Assembly: GCF_011759365.1 (NCBI RefSeq)
Contig: NZ_JAARLZ010000007.1
Coordinates: forward strand, 124,001-188,000
DNA length: 64,000 nucleotides
Reading direction: 5' to 3'
Origin: Luteibacter anthropi
GTDB lineage: Bacteria > Pseudomonadota > Gammaproteobacteria > Xanthomonadales > Rhodanobacteraceae
Within the stretch, counting starts at the first letter, position 1. Each line of letters starts with the position of its first letter. The position numbers were made by a program, and so were the translations under genes. Positions 48,195 to 58,528 of the stretch are shown here, piece after piece. Below the pieces are notes generated by a model, which had not been told where the DNA came from, ran no database searches, and saw only the letters and a list, made by a program, of their open reading frames with translations.

Positions 48195-49613
48195 ATGCGC
48201 CATCTGCACAATCTCATCCTCAATACCGACAGCTACAAGGCCAGCCACTGGCTCCAGTACCCGCCGGGCACCGACCGCACCTTTTTTTATGTCGAGTCGC
48301 GTGGTGGCGTATACGACAGGACCGTATTCTTCGGACTTCAGGCCATTCTCAAAGCCTGGCTGAGCCGCCCGGTCACCCATGCCGATGTGGACGAGGCGCG
48401 CGATTTCTTCGCCATCCATGGCGAGCCGTTCAACGAGGCCGGCTGGCGCCGGATCGTGGACCTGCACGGCGGTCGCCTGCCCATGCGCATCCGGGCCGTG
48501 CCCGAAGGCGCCGTAGTGCCCACCCATCAGGCGCTGGTCACCATCGAGTCGACCGATCCGGAGGCTTTCTGGCTGCCGAGCTACCTGGAAACCCTGCTGC
48601 TGCGCCTGTGGTATCCGGTAACGGTAGCGACGCTGAGCTGGCAGGTGAAGCGGACCATCCGGGGGTTCCTCGAACGCACCAGTGACGATGTCGCCGGGCA
48701 GCTGCCTTTCAAGCTGCACGACTTCGGCGCACGTGGCGTTTCCAGCGCAGAATCGGCCGCCATCGGCGGCATGGCGCACCTGGTCAACTTCCTGGGCACG
48801 GACACCGTGCAGGGCGTACTGGCGGCACGCGAGTTCTATGGCGAGCCGATGGCCGGCTATTCGATCCCGGCGGCCGAGCACAGCACGATCACCAGCTGGG
48901 GGCGCGACCGCGAAGCCGACGCCTACCGCAACATGCTGAGGCATTTTGCGAAGCCGGGCGGCCTGGTGGCCGTCGTGTCGGACAGCTACGACATCTTCCA
49001 CGCCATCCGCGAACACTGGGGCAAGACCCTGCGCGACGAGGTAATCGCCTCGGGCGGCACGCTAGTGGTGCGCCCGGATTCGGGCGACCCGGTAGAGGTG
49101 GTGCACCAGTGCATCACGCTGCTCGACGAGGCCTTTGGTCACACGAAGAACGGCAAGGGTTACAGGCTGCTCAACCATGTGCGCCTGATCCAGGGCGACG
49201 GGGTCAACCCGGACAGCATCCGCGCCATCCTGGAGCGCATCACCAGCGTGGGCTATGCGGCGGACAACATCGCCTTCGGCATGGGCGGTGCGCTGTTGCA
49301 GAAGGTGGACCGCGATACGCAGAAGTTTGCGCTGAAGTGCTCTGCGGCGCGTATCGACGGCCAGTGGGTCGATGTGTTCAAGGCGCCGGTGACGGATGCG
49401 GGCAAGTTCTCTCAGCGGGGCCGCCTGACGCTGATCCGTCATCGCGAGTACGGCACGTACAAGACGGTACCGATTCCGGCGAACCTGGAGCGCGCCGAGG
49501 ATCTCGTCCCCGAACACGGCTGGGAGCATGCGATGGAAACGGTATGGGAGAACGGCGAACTGGTGAAGGACTGGTCCTTCGCCGACGTACGCGCACGCAG
49601 CGAGCTGGGGTAA
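48195..49613 (+). CDS. nadV: Nicotinamide phosphoribosyltransferase (NadV/NAMPT type)
   Basis: A 472-residue enzyme converting nicotinamide and PRPP to NMN. The opening ILNTDSYKASHWLQYPPGT, FKLHDFGARGVSSAESAAIGG, SIPAAEHSTITSWG, VVRPDSGDPVEVV and LIQGDGVNPDSI match NAMPT rather than the shorter nicotinate enzyme PncB. This gives a one-step nicotinamide salvage route that bypasses deamidation. It is a stand-alone gene between a terminator and a REP array. NMN adenylyltransferase is not in the window. Confidence 0.94.
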   Translation: MRHLHNLILNTDSYKASHWLQYPPGTDRTFFYVESRGGVYDRTVFFGLQAILKAWLSRPVTHADVDEARDFFAIHGEPFNEAGWRRIVDLHGGRLPMRIRAVPEGAVVPTHQALVTIESTDPEAFWLPSYLETLLLRLWYPVTVATLSWQVKRTIRGFLERTSDDVAGQLPFKLHDFGARGVSSAESAAIGGMAHLVNFLGTDTVQGVLAAREFYGEPMAGYSIPAAEHSTITSWGRDREADAYRNMLRHFAKPGGLVAVVSDSYDIFHAIREHWGKTLRDEVIASGGTLVVRPDSGDPVEVVHQCITLLDEAFGHTKNGKGYRLLNHVRLIQGDGVNPDSIRAILERITSVGYAADNIAFGMGGALLQKVDRDTQKFALKCSAARIDGQWVDVFKAPVTDAGKFSQRGRLTLIRHREYGTYKTVPIPANLERAEDLVPEHGWEHAMETVWENGELVKDWSFADVRARSELG

Positions 49614-49633
49614 ACCCACCCTCAACACCTCAC

Positions 49634-49938
49634 CCTGTAGGAGCGCGCCTCGCGCGCGACCGGTCATCGCGACCCCTCCCCCTGTAGGAGCGCGCCTCGC
49701 GCGCGACCGGTCATCGCGACCCCTCCCCCTGTAGGAGCGCGCCTCGCGCGCGACCGGTCATCGCGACACCCCACCCTGTAGGAGCGCGCCTTGCGCGCGA
49801 CCAGTCATCGCGACAACCCGGTCGCGCGCAGGCGCGCTCCTACAGGTGGGGTATCACTTCGGTGGGTCGCGCGCAGGCGCGCTCCTACAGGGTGGGGTGT
49901 CGCTTCGGTGGGGCGCGCGTGAGGCGCGCCCCTACAGG
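49634..49938. repeat. REP array: four 47-bp direct repeats followed by three inverted copies
   Basis: Forward units start near 49636, 49683, 49730 and 49777, exactly 47 bases apart. Each has the REP core plus the spacer GGTCATCGCGACCCC or a variant. Three reverse copies follow at about 49820, 49866 and 49911. The last is the most altered. The array fills the 330-base gap between nadV and sufE, and no gene lies inside it. Confidence 0.93.
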
Positions 49939-49944
49939 GCGGCG

Positions 49945-50375
49945 TCAGGCCGCCGCGAGCGTCGCCGCGTGGGCCTTGATCTTCGCCAGCATGGCGGCCA
50001 GACCGTTCGAGCGGGTGGGGGAGAGGTGCTTCGCCAGGCCGATCTCCTGCACATACGTCGGCTCGGTATCCACGATCTCCTGTGCCGGGCGATCCGAATA
50101 CACCCGCAACACCAGCGCGATCAGCCCGGACACGATGGCCGAATCGCTGGTGGCTTCGAAATGCAGCTTCGACGCATCGCCGGACGGCACCAGCCACACC
50201 ATGGACTGGCAGCCGTGCACCCGGAAGGCCTCGGTCTTGTTTTCTTCCGGAAACGGCGGCAGCTGCCGCCCCAGGTCGATCAGATACTGGTAACGCTCGG
50301 TCCAGTCACCGAAGAAAGCGAATTCCTCGGCGATGGCGGCCTGTGCTTCGGCGGCGGTGGCTTCCTGCGGCGTGC

Positions 50376-50379
<4 letters not shown>
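49945..50379 (-). CDS. sufE: SufE-family sulfur acceptor
   Basis: A 144-residue SufE/CsdE protein that takes persulfide sulfur from a cysteine desulfurase for Fe-S cluster building. The acceptor Cys is in [10 protein letters not shown] near residue 57. The rest of the core includes [24 protein letters not shown] and the helical end. It overlaps cysS by four bases and is transcribed after it. No sufS or sufBCD genes are nearby. Confidence 0.93.
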
Positions 50380-51755
<1,376 letters not shown>

Positions 51756-51957
51756 CTGGAATCCGTGGACGGGCGCGGCGGGCGGCCGGTCGGAGATATT
51801 AGCAAGCCGGCCGCCCCACGGGCGTACGCGCGGGGGCGAAATTGGTTGACACGCGACGTGATTCCGTCGCATTGCACTTCTAAGCGTCGATTCAGCGTGA
51901 ACTTGGTGAAATGCATGCCAGTAGGCGTTCTGTGCGCCTGGCTGGAGGTTTTTCTAC

Positions 51958-52506
51958 ATGTCTCGCCTGCTCATTCCCGCACTCATCCTTGCGGTCTTCG
52001 CCACCGGCGCCAACGCGCAGGATGGTCGCTATGCCCCTCCCGGCCCCGCGGGTCCGGACGACAACACCCATTACGGCTGGGCCGACGTCCTGCGCGTCGA
52101 TCCGGTCTATGGCGTCTCCCGCGTCGAGACGCCCCGCCAGGAATGCTACGACCAGCAGGTGGTCCGCCAGGAGCAGGGCCAGGGCAGCACCGCCGGCACC
52201 ATCCTGGGCGCCGTCGTCGGCGGCGTGCTCGGCAACACCATTGGCAAGGGCAACGGCCGCACGGCCGCCACGGTGGTCGGCGCAGTAGCCGGCGGTGCCG
52301 TGGGCAACAACGTCTCGCGTGGCGACGACCGGGTCTACCAGAGCACCGAGACCCGTTGCCGCGACGTCAGCACGGTGTCCGAGCAGCGCCGCATCAATGG
52401 TTACGACGTGGAATACCGCTATCGCGGCGAGGTGTATGTCTCGCGCCTGAACTACGACCCGGGTGAACGCCTGCGGGTACGGGTCAGCGTCTCGCCAGCC
52501 GACTGA
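51958..52506 (+). CDS. Glycine-zipper (2TM) outer-membrane-associated protein
   Basis: A 182-residue exported protein. Signal peptide about 1-20 (LILAVFATGANA before QDGRYA). Residues about 77-125 form a glycine zipper with repeats GTILGAVVGGVLGNTIGKG and TVVGAVAGGAVGNN, typical of the Rick_17kDa/2TM domain. Two Cys flank it (QECYDQ and TRCRDV). The end YDVEYRYRGEVYVSRLNYDPGERLRVRVSV is a conserved beta module in such proteins. There is no lipobox Cys. TTGACA at 51846-51851 may be part of its promoter. Likely envelope role, function unknown. Confidence 0.88.
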   Translation: MSRLLIPALILAVFATGANAQDGRYAPPGPAGPDDNTHYGWADVLRVDPVYGVSRVETPRQECYDQQVVRQEQGQGSTAGTILGAVVGGVLGNTIGKGNGRTAATVVGAVAGGAVGNNVSRGDDRVYQSTETRCRDVSTVSEQRRINGYDVEYRYRGEVYVSRLNYDPGERLRVRVSVSPAD

Positions 52507-52534
52507 ACCCTTCGGCTGTATCGGTACAGGAAAG

Positions 52535-52559
52535 GCCGCGAGCGATCGCGGCTTTTTTT
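52535..52559 (+). terminator. Rho-independent terminator after the glycine-zipper gene
   Basis: GCCGCGA pairs with TCGCGGC around a GCGA tetraloop, followed by seven T residues. The arg promoter begins only 15 bases later, so this isolates the arg operon. Confidence 0.94.
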
Positions 52560-52573
52560 GTGCGCCCCACCAG

Positions 52574-52602
52574 TTGCGCAACGCACCAAACCACGGCATG
52601 AT
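52574..52602 (+). promoter_or_regulatory. Probable sigma-70 promoter of the arg operon leader
   Basis: TTGCGC (52574-52579) and CATGAT (52597-52602) are spaced 17 bases apart. Transcription would start near 52609, about 20 bases before the leader ORF and about 250 bases before argF'. The match is moderate and judged by eye. No palindromic ARG box was recognised. Confidence 0.5.
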
Positions 52603-52629
52603 CGCCGTTCCACCCTGACAGGCTCCGCC

Positions 52630-52734
52630 GTGTCCAACGCTGTCTACACCGCGATCGTCCTTACCAGCGCCCGTATGGCCGCAGGAATGACCTCGCGTGC
52701 TCGTCGACCGTACATCGGACAACTGGCCGGGTAG
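52630..52734 (+). CDS. Putative arginine leader peptide for attenuation of the arg operon
   Basis: A 34-codon ORF from GTG 52630 to TAG 52732-52734, with CAGG seven bases before the start. It contains four Arg codons, three of them in the run S-R-A-R-R (codons 22-26, Arg at 52696, 52702 and 52705). Its last codons (CTG GCC GGG T) include a nine-base segment exactly complementary to the 5' arm of the following terminator. ATG codons at positions 16 and 20 are alternative starts in the same frame. No database match can be claimed. The call rests on codon content and RNA geometry. Confidence 0.65.
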   Translation: MSNAVYTAIVLTSARMAAGMTSRARRPYIGQLAG

Positions 52735-52793
52735 GCTGTCGCGCGCGTTTCATCCGTATCGACTAAAAAACCCGGCCATGTGCCGGGTTTTTT
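52724..52793 (+). promoter_or_regulatory. Transcription attenuator (antiterminator/terminator pair) before argF'
   Basis: Terminator: AAAAAACCCGGC (52765-52776) pairs with GCCGGGTTTTTT (52782-52793), loop CATGT, ending in six T. Antiterminator: TGGCCGGGT (52724-52732, end of the leader ORF) is fully complementary to ACCCGGCCA (52770-52778), overlapping the terminator's 5' arm, so the two folds exclude each other. A ribosome stalled at the Arg codons (52696-52707) leaves the antiterminator segment free. A ribosome at the stop codon covers it and lets the terminator form. argF' starts 70 bases after the terminator. Confidence 0.75.
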
Positions 52794-52862
52794 CGTTTCC
52801 ACTTCCGGTTTTTTCTTTCCATACACCGCCCGCAAGGCACCTACCACCGCCCCTGGATCGCC

Positions 52863-53894
52863 ATGACCCTTCGCCACTTCCTCTCCACGCAGGACTACAG
52901 CCGCGCCGAGATCGACGCCCTTCTCGAGCAGGCCGCCGCGTTCAAGCGTTCCCCGCAGGGCCAGCAGCTGGCGGGCAAATCGGTTGCCCTGATGTTCTTC
53001 AACCCCTCGATGCGCACCCGCACCAGCTTCGAGCTGGGCACCTTCCAGCTGGGCGGCCACGCGGTGGTGCTGGCGCCGGGCAAGGATGCGTGGCCCATCG
53101 AGTTCGAGGTGGGCACCGTGATGGATGGCGATACGGAAGAACACATCGCCGAGGTGGCCCGGGTGCTCTCGCGCTATGTCGACCTGATCGCCGTGCGCGC
53201 CTTCCCGAAGTTCCAGGACTGGGCAGTGGATCGCCAGGACAAGGTCATCGCCGCCTTCGCCCGCTACGCGACGGTGCCTGTGATCAACATGGAAACCATC
53301 ACCCATCCGTGCCAGGAGCTGGCCCATGCGCTGGCCCTGAAGGAGCACCTGGGCGATCTGCAGAACAAGAAGTACGTGCTCACCTGGACCTACCACCCGA
53401 AGCCGCTCAACACGGCCGTGGCGAACTCGGCCCTGCTCATCGCCACCAAGATGGGCATGGACGTGACCTTGCTGTGCCCCACGCCGGAATACGTGCTGGA
53501 CGAGCGCTACATGGAATTCGCAAAGCAGAACGCCCGCGAAAACGGCGGTTCGCTTCAGGTGTCGCACGACATCGAGTCGGCCTATAGCGGCGCGCACGTG
53601 GTCTACGCCAAGAGCTGGGGTGCCATTCCCTACTTCGGCCGCTGGGACGAAGAGAAGGCCATCCGCGACGCCAACAAGCACTTCATCGTGGACGAGGCCA
53701 AGATGGCCCTCACGAACAACGGCCTGTTCAGCCACTGCCTCCCGCTGCGCCGGAACATCAAGGCAACGGACGCGGTGATGGATTCGCCCGCCTGCATCGC
53801 CATCGACGAAGCCGAAAACCGCCTGCACGTGCAGAAGGCGGTCATGGCCTCGCTCATTTCCCAGTCGGGCACGAAGTCCGGCCTCGGTTTCTGA
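52863..53894 (+). CDS. argF': N-acetylornithine carbamoyltransferase
   Basis: A 343-residue transcarbamylase that carbamoylates N-acetylornithine to N-acetylcitrulline, the Xanthomonadales/Bacteroidetes variant route. The carbamoyl-phosphate motif is FFNPSMRTRTSFELG. The stretches GHAVVLAPGKDAWPIEFEVGTVMDG, HPCQELAHALALKEH, TWTYHPKPLNTAVANS and SHCLPLRRNIKATDAV are those of AOTCase, not ornithine transcarbamylase. It opens the arg-pro operon behind the attenuator. argG follows 42 bases later. Confidence 0.94.
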   Translation: MTLRHFLSTQDYSRAEIDALLEQAAAFKRSPQGQQLAGKSVALMFFNPSMRTRTSFELGTFQLGGHAVVLAPGKDAWPIEFEVGTVMDGDTEEHIAEVARVLSRYVDLIAVRAFPKFQDWAVDRQDKVIAAFARYATVPVINMETITHPCQELAHALALKEHLGDLQNKKYVLTWTYHPKPLNTAVANSALLIATKMGMDVTLLCPTPEYVLDERYMEFAKQNARENGGSLQVSHDIESAYSGAHVVYAKSWGAIPYFGRWDEEKAIRDANKHFIVDEAKMALTNNGLFSHCLPLRRNIKATDAVMDSPACIAIDEAENRLHVQKAVMASLISQSGTKSGLGF

Positions 53895-53936
53895 TTCTTC
53901 CTTCTTCCTCTACGAACCTCATTTTCCGGAGCCAGC

Positions 53937-55142
53937 ATGTCCAGCAAAGATATCGTCCTCGCCTTCTCGGGCGGCCTCGACACCAGCTTCTGCGTCCCTT
54001 ACCTCATGGAGCGCGGCTATGCCGTGCACACCGTGTTCGTCGATACCGGTGGCGTTTCGGCCGAAGAGCGTGAGTACATCGAGCACCGCGCGACCGAACT
54101 GGGCGCCGCCTCGCACCGCACCGTCGATGCCGCACAGGCGATCTGGGACAGCTTCGTCACCCCGCTGATCCAGGCCGGCGAGTTCTACCAGGGCCAGTAC
54201 CCGCTGCTGGTGTCCGACCGCTACCTCATCGTGCAGGCCTCGCTTGAGCGCTGCGACGAACTGGGCACGAAGCTCTTTGCCCACGGCTGCACCGGCATGG
54301 GCAACGACCAGGTCCGTTTCGACCTCACCGTGAAGGCCTTGGGCGACTACACCATCATCGCCCCGATCCGCGAAATCCAGCGCGAACACACCCAGGTGCG
54401 CGCCTACGAGCAGAAGTACCTGGAAGACAAGGGCTTCGAAGTTCGCGCCAAGACCAAGCACTACACCATCAACGAGAACGTGCTGGGCGTGACCATCTCC
54501 GGCGGCGAGATCGACGCGTGGGAAATCCCGGGCGAGGGCGCCATCGGCTGGTGCGCGCCGCGTTCCGAATGGCCGTCCGAACCGCTGCGCGTGGAGCTGG
54601 GCTTCGAAAAGGGCGTGGCCGTGTCGCTCAACGGCAAGGCCGCCACCGGTCCGGAAATCCTGGGCTTCCTCAACCGCGAGCTGGCGAAGTACGGCGTGGG
54701 CCGCAGCCTCTACACCGGCGACACCAATATCGGTCTTAAGGGCCGCATCGTGTTCGAGGCGCCGGCGCTCACCGCGCTGCTCACCGCGCACCGTGCGCTG
54801 GAAGAAACCGTGCTGTCGAAGCAGCAGAACCGCTTCAAGCCGGAGATCGGCCGCAAGTGGACCGAGGTGGCCTACGAAGGCTTCTTCAATGATCCGATCA
54901 AGGCCGACCTCGAAGCCTTCCTCGCCTCCACCCAGCGCAAGGTCGACGGCAAGGTGATCATCGAGACGCGTGGCGGCTCGGTGTACGCCGTGAAGGTGGA
55001 ATCGAAGAACATCCTGCAGTCTGCCAAGGCTACCTATGCCCAGGCCGCCGACTGGGGCGTGGCCGAGGCCGAAGGCTTCATCAAGCTCTACGGCATGAGC
55101 TCCACGCTCTGGGCCGAAGTCGACCGCGCCAACGGCAAGTGA
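53937..55142 (+). CDS. argG: Argininosuccinate synthase
   Basis: A 401-residue ATP-dependent ligase joining citrulline and aspartate. The PP-loop AFSGGLDTS near residue 9, the citrulline/aspartate region [14 protein letters not shown] and the C-terminal helix are present. Length is that of the short type-1 family. The GGAG site lies eight bases before ATG 53937. In this pathway its citrulline comes from the deacetylase encoded next, which explains the gene order. Confidence 0.95.
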   Translation: MSSKDIVLAFSGGLDTSFCVPYLMERGYAVHTVFVDTGGVSAEEREYIEHRATELGAASHRTVDAAQAIWDSFVTPLIQAGEFYQGQYPLLVSDRYLIVQASLERCDELGTKLFAHGCTGMGNDQVRFDLTVKALGDYTIIAPIREIQREHTQVRAYEQKYLEDKGFEVRAKTKHYTINENVLGVTISGGEIDAWEIPGEGAIGWCAPRSEWPSEPLRVELGFEKGVAVSLNGKAATGPEILGFLNRELAKYGVGRSLYTGDTNIGLKGRIVFEAPALTALLTAHRALEETVLSKQQNRFKPEIGRKWTEVAYEGFFNDPIKADLEAFLASTQRKVDGKVIIETRGGSVYAVKVESKNILQSAKATYAQAADWGVAEAEGFIKLYGMSSTLWAEVDRANGK

Positions 55143-55152
55143 TCCCGACCCC

Positions 55153-56250
55153 ATGGACAAACTTCTCCAGGACACCCTGACCCATCTGCGCGCGCTCGTG
55201 GGCCACGACACGCGCAACCCGCCGCGAACCATCGGTACCGGTGGCATCTTCGATTACCTGCGCGCGAACCTTCCCGGGTTCGACGTGCAGGTGACGGATT
55301 TCGGTGCCGGTGCCGTCAACCTGTACGCGGTGCGCGGCAAGCCGAAGTACCTGTTCAACGTGCACCTCGACACCGTGCCTGATTCCCCGCACTGGACGGC
55401 CAGCCCGTTCGACCTGCGGGTGACGGAAGACCGGGCGATCGGCCTGGGCGCTTGCGACATCAAGGGCGCCGCTGCCGCGCTGGTGGCGGTAGCCAATGCC
55501 ACGCAGGGCGACATGGCCCTGCTGCTGTCCACCGACGAGGAAGCCAACGATGCACGCTGCATCGATGGTTTCCTGAAGACGCCACGCGACTACGAGGCCG
55601 TGATCGTCGCCGAGCCCACCAAGGGCGAGGCGGTGCTCGCGCATCGCGGCATCCTTTCGGTGCAGATGCGCTTCCTCGGTCGCGCAGGCCACGCCTCGGG
55701 CGACCAGAAGCCGTCCGACAGCGCACTGCACCAGGCGATTCGCTGGGGCGCGGCCGCACTGGACCATGTCCAGGCGCTGTCGCACGAGCGTTTCGGAGGC
55801 CTTACCGGCCTGCGCTTCAACGTGGGTAAGATCGAAGGCGGCATCAAGGCCAACGTCATCGCGCCCACGGCGGATGTCCGTTTCGGATTCCGTCCGCTTC
55901 CGTCGATGGACGCCGACCAATTGCTGGAAACCTTCCGCACGCTGGTCGAACCGCATCCGGTGGAGTTCGGCGAAACCTTCCGCGGCGATTCGCTGCCGGC
56001 CGGGGACACCGCCTCGGCCGAAACGCGTCGTCTTGCCGCCCGCGACGTTGCCGACGAACTGAACATCCCCGTCGGCAACGCCGTGGATTTCTGGACCGAA
56101 TCGGCGCTGTTCTCCAAGGCCGGCTACACCTCCTTCGTCTATGGCCCTGGCGACATCGCCCAGGCCCACACCGCCGACGAATGGGTCGCTCTCGAACAAC
56201 TCGGGCATTACGCCCAGACCATCCATCGGATCGTCGATCGTGGAATCTAA
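55153..56250 (+). CDS. argE': N-acetylcitrulline (acetylornithine) deacetylase, M20 family
   Basis: A 365-residue zinc peptidase-like enzyme. Metal ligands appear in [10 protein letters not shown] (His, Asp), the bridging Asp in [10 protein letters not shown], and STDEEAND with the catalytic Glu pair. A dimerisation domain spans about 165-280. In bacteria with AOTCase this homologue removes acetate from N-acetylcitrulline rather than acetylornithine, so that is the likely substrate here. Its end overlaps the start of the next gene by 11 bases. Confidence 0.92.
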   Translation: MDKLLQDTLTHLRALVGHDTRNPPRTIGTGGIFDYLRANLPGFDVQVTDFGAGAVNLYAVRGKPKYLFNVHLDTVPDSPHWTASPFDLRVTEDRAIGLGACDIKGAAAALVAVANATQGDMALLLSTDEEANDARCIDGFLKTPRDYEAVIVAEPTKGEAVLAHRGILSVQMRFLGRAGHASGDQKPSDSALHQAIRWGAAALDHVQALSHERFGGLTGLRFNVGKIEGGIKANVIAPTADVRFGFRPLPSMDADQLLETFRTLVEPHPVEFGETFRGDSLPAGDTASAETRRLAARDVADELNIPVGNAVDFWTESALFSKAGYTSFVYGPGDIAQAHTADEWVALEQLGHYAQTIHRIVDRGI

Positions 56251-57556
56251 CCAGCACACCCGCAAGACCATCGTCCGCCTGCTCTCCGCCATGGGCAGCG
56301 CGCGCGAGATCCAGCAGTACCTGAAGCGTTTCTCCCAGCTCGACGCCGCACGTTTTGCGGTGGTGAAGGTGGGGGGCGCCGTGTTGCGCGACGAACTGCC
56401 CGACCTGACCTCGTCGCTGTCCTTCCTGCAGCAGGTGGGCCTTACGCCCATCGTGCTGCACGGTGCCGGCCCGCAGCTCGACGAAGAGCTGCAGGCCGCG
56501 GGCATCGAAAAGAAGACCGTGAACGGCCTGCGCGTGACTTCGCCCGAAGCCCTGGCCATCGTGCGCAAGGTGTTCCAGGCGCAGAACCTGCGTCTGGTGG
56601 AAGCGCTGCAGGAAGTGGGTACGCGTGCCACGTCCGTGCCCTCGGGCGTGTTCACGGCCGACTTCCTCGACCAGGACCAGCTTGGTCTCGTGGGCCGCGT
56701 GCGCGAGATCAACCTCGCGCCGATCGAGGCCAGCCTGCGCGCGGGCTCGATCCCGGTCATCGCCAGTCTTGGCGAAACCGACTCGGGCCAGATCCTCAAC
56801 ATCAACGCCGACTTCGCCGCCAACGAACTGGTGCGCGTATTGCAGCCGTACAAGATCGTGTTCCTCACGGGCACGGGCGGCCTGCTCGACGGCGAAGGCA
56901 ACGTGATCGACTCGATCAACCTGTCCACGGAATACGAGCAGTTGCTCGCCCAGCCGTGGCTGCACTCGGGCATGCGCCTGAAGATCGAGCAGATCAAGGA
57001 TCTCCTGGACGACCTGCCGCTGACCTCGTCGGTGTCGATCACGCGTCCGTCGCAGCTGGCCAAGGAACTGTTCACCCACAAGGGTTCGGGCACGCTGGTG
57101 CGTCGCGGCGAGCGCGTGCTGCGCTTCGAATCCTGGGAAGGCGTCGACCTGGATCGCATGCGTCAGCTCATCGAGTCCAGCTTCGGCCGCACGTTGCTGC
57201 CGGATTACTTCGAGCGCACGAAGCTGCATCGCCTCTACGTCTCCGAGAACTACCGCGCCGCCATGGTGCTCACGGCCGAGGAAGGCTTTGCCTATCTCGA
57301 CAAGTTCGCGGTGCTGGACGACGCGCAGGGCGAAGGCCTGGGTCGTGCCGTGTGGCAGGTGATGCGCGATGAGAACCCGAAGCTGTTCTGGCGTTCGCGC
57401 CACGGCAACGTGATCAATCATTTCTACTACGCGGAGTCGGACGGCTGCTTCAAGCAGTCGCGCTGGAAGGTGTTCTGGTACGGCCTGGACAACTTCGCCG
57501 ACATCGAGCGTTGCGTCGCGCATTGCGCCACGCGTATCCCCACCCTGAAGGACTGA
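56240..57556 (+). CDS. argB: Bifunctional acetylglutamate kinase/N-acetylglutamate synthase
   Basis: A 438-residue fusion starting at GTG 56240. The N-terminal amino acid kinase domain (about 35-285) has [12 protein letters not shown] and [13 protein letters not shown]. The C-terminal GNAT-like NAGS domain (about 290-438) has [18 protein letters not shown] and [18 protein letters not shown] with the acetyl-CoA loop. It makes N-acetylglutamate and phosphorylates it, the first two steps. This fusion resembles the vertebrate NAGS and Xanthomonas enzyme. An upstream frame of 33 more codons overlaps argE' and is not used. Confidence 0.93.
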   Translation: MESNQHTRKTIVRLLSAMGSAREIQQYLKRFSQLDAARFAVVKVGGAVLRDELPDLTSSLSFLQQVGLTPIVLHGAGPQLDEELQAAGIEKKTVNGLRVTSPEALAIVRKVFQAQNLRLVEALQEVGTRATSVPSGVFTADFLDQDQLGLVGRVREINLAPIEASLRAGSIPVIASLGETDSGQILNINADFAANELVRVLQPYKIVFLTGTGGLLDGEGNVIDSINLSTEYEQLLAQPWLHSGMRLKIEQIKDLLDDLPLTSSVSITRPSQLAKELFTHKGSGTLVRRGERVLRFESWEGVDLDRMRQLIESSFGRTLLPDYFERTKLHRLYVSENYRAAMVLTAEEGFAYLDKFAVLDDAQGEGLGRAVWQVMRDENPKLFWRSRHGNVINHFYYAESDGCFKQSRWKVFWYGLDNFADIERCVAHCATRIPTLKD

Positions 57557-57562
57557 ACGGCC

Positions 57563-58510
57563 ATGTCGACCAAGACCATCGGCATCGTCGGCGCGCGTGG
57601 CCACACGGGCGCCGAGCTGATCCGGCTGATCGCCAGCCATCCGTCGCTGGAGCTGAAGTTCGTGTCGTCGCGCGAACTCGACGGCCAGCGCCTGGCCGAG
57701 CATAGCGACGCCTACACCGGCGAGCTGCGCTACAGCAACCTCGACCCGGCCGCCGTGGCGGAGCAGGGCGCCGACGTCGTGGTGTTGGCCCTGCCCAACG
57801 GCAAGGCGGCACCGTACGTCGAAGCCATCGACAAGGCAGCTGCGTCCACCGTGATCGTGGACCTCTCGGCGGATTACCGTTTCGACGAGCGTTGGTACTA
57901 CGGCCTGCCCGAGCTGTATCGCGATCGCTGGCGCGGTGAGAAGCGCGTGAGCAACCCCGGTTGCTACGCCACGGCCATCCAATGCTCCATCGCGCCCATC
58001 AAGGACCTGCTGGCGGCACCGCCGGTATCGTTTGGCGTGTCCGGCTATTCCGGTGCGGGCACTACGCCCTCGGATCGCAACGATCCGGACAAGCTGCGCG
58101 ACAACCTGATGCCGTACTCGCTCACCGGCCACATGCACGAGAAGGAAGCCAGCCGTCATCTCGGCATGCCGGTGGAATTCATGCCGCACGTAGCGCCGCA
58201 CTTCCGTGGCCTTACCGTTACCACGAACCTCTATCTCGCCAAGGCGCACAAGCGTGAGGATATCGTCCGTCGCTTCGAGGCACGCTTCGAGAACGAGAAG
58301 CTGATCCACGTGGTGGATGAAGCTCCGTGGGTGAGTCAAATCGCGAACAAGCATCATCTGGACGTCGGCGGTTTCACCGTGTCCAGCGATGGTCGTCGCG
58401 TCGTGGTGGTGGCCACCCTCGACAACCTGCTGAAGGGCGCCGCCACCCAGGCCATGCAGAACATCAACCGCGCGCTCGGCTTCGACGAGCTCACCGCCAT
58501 TCCGCTCTGA
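57563..58510 (+). CDS. argC: N-acetyl-gamma-glutamyl-phosphate reductase
   Basis: A 315-residue NADPH-dependent reductase giving N-acetylglutamate semialdehyde. Rossmann start [18 protein letters not shown] is near residue 5, the catalytic Cys is in SNPGCYATA near residue 133, and [15 protein letters not shown] includes the conserved His. It follows argB by six bases and precedes argH by 18. Confidence 0.96.
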   Translation: MSTKTIGIVGARGHTGAELIRLIASHPSLELKFVSSRELDGQRLAEHSDAYTGELRYSNLDPAAVAEQGADVVVLALPNGKAAPYVEAIDKAAASTVIVDLSADYRFDERWYYGLPELYRDRWRGEKRVSNPGCYATAIQCSIAPIKDLLAAPPVSFGVSGYSGAGTTPSDRNDPDKLRDNLMPYSLTGHMHEKEASRHLGMPVEFMPHVAPHFRGLTVTTNLYLAKAHKREDIVRRFEARFENEKLIHVVDEAPWVSQIANKHHLDVGGFTVSSDGRRVVVVATLDNLLKGAATQAMQNINRALGFDELTAIPL

Positions 58511-58528
58511 GCGATAAGGAACCCTACG

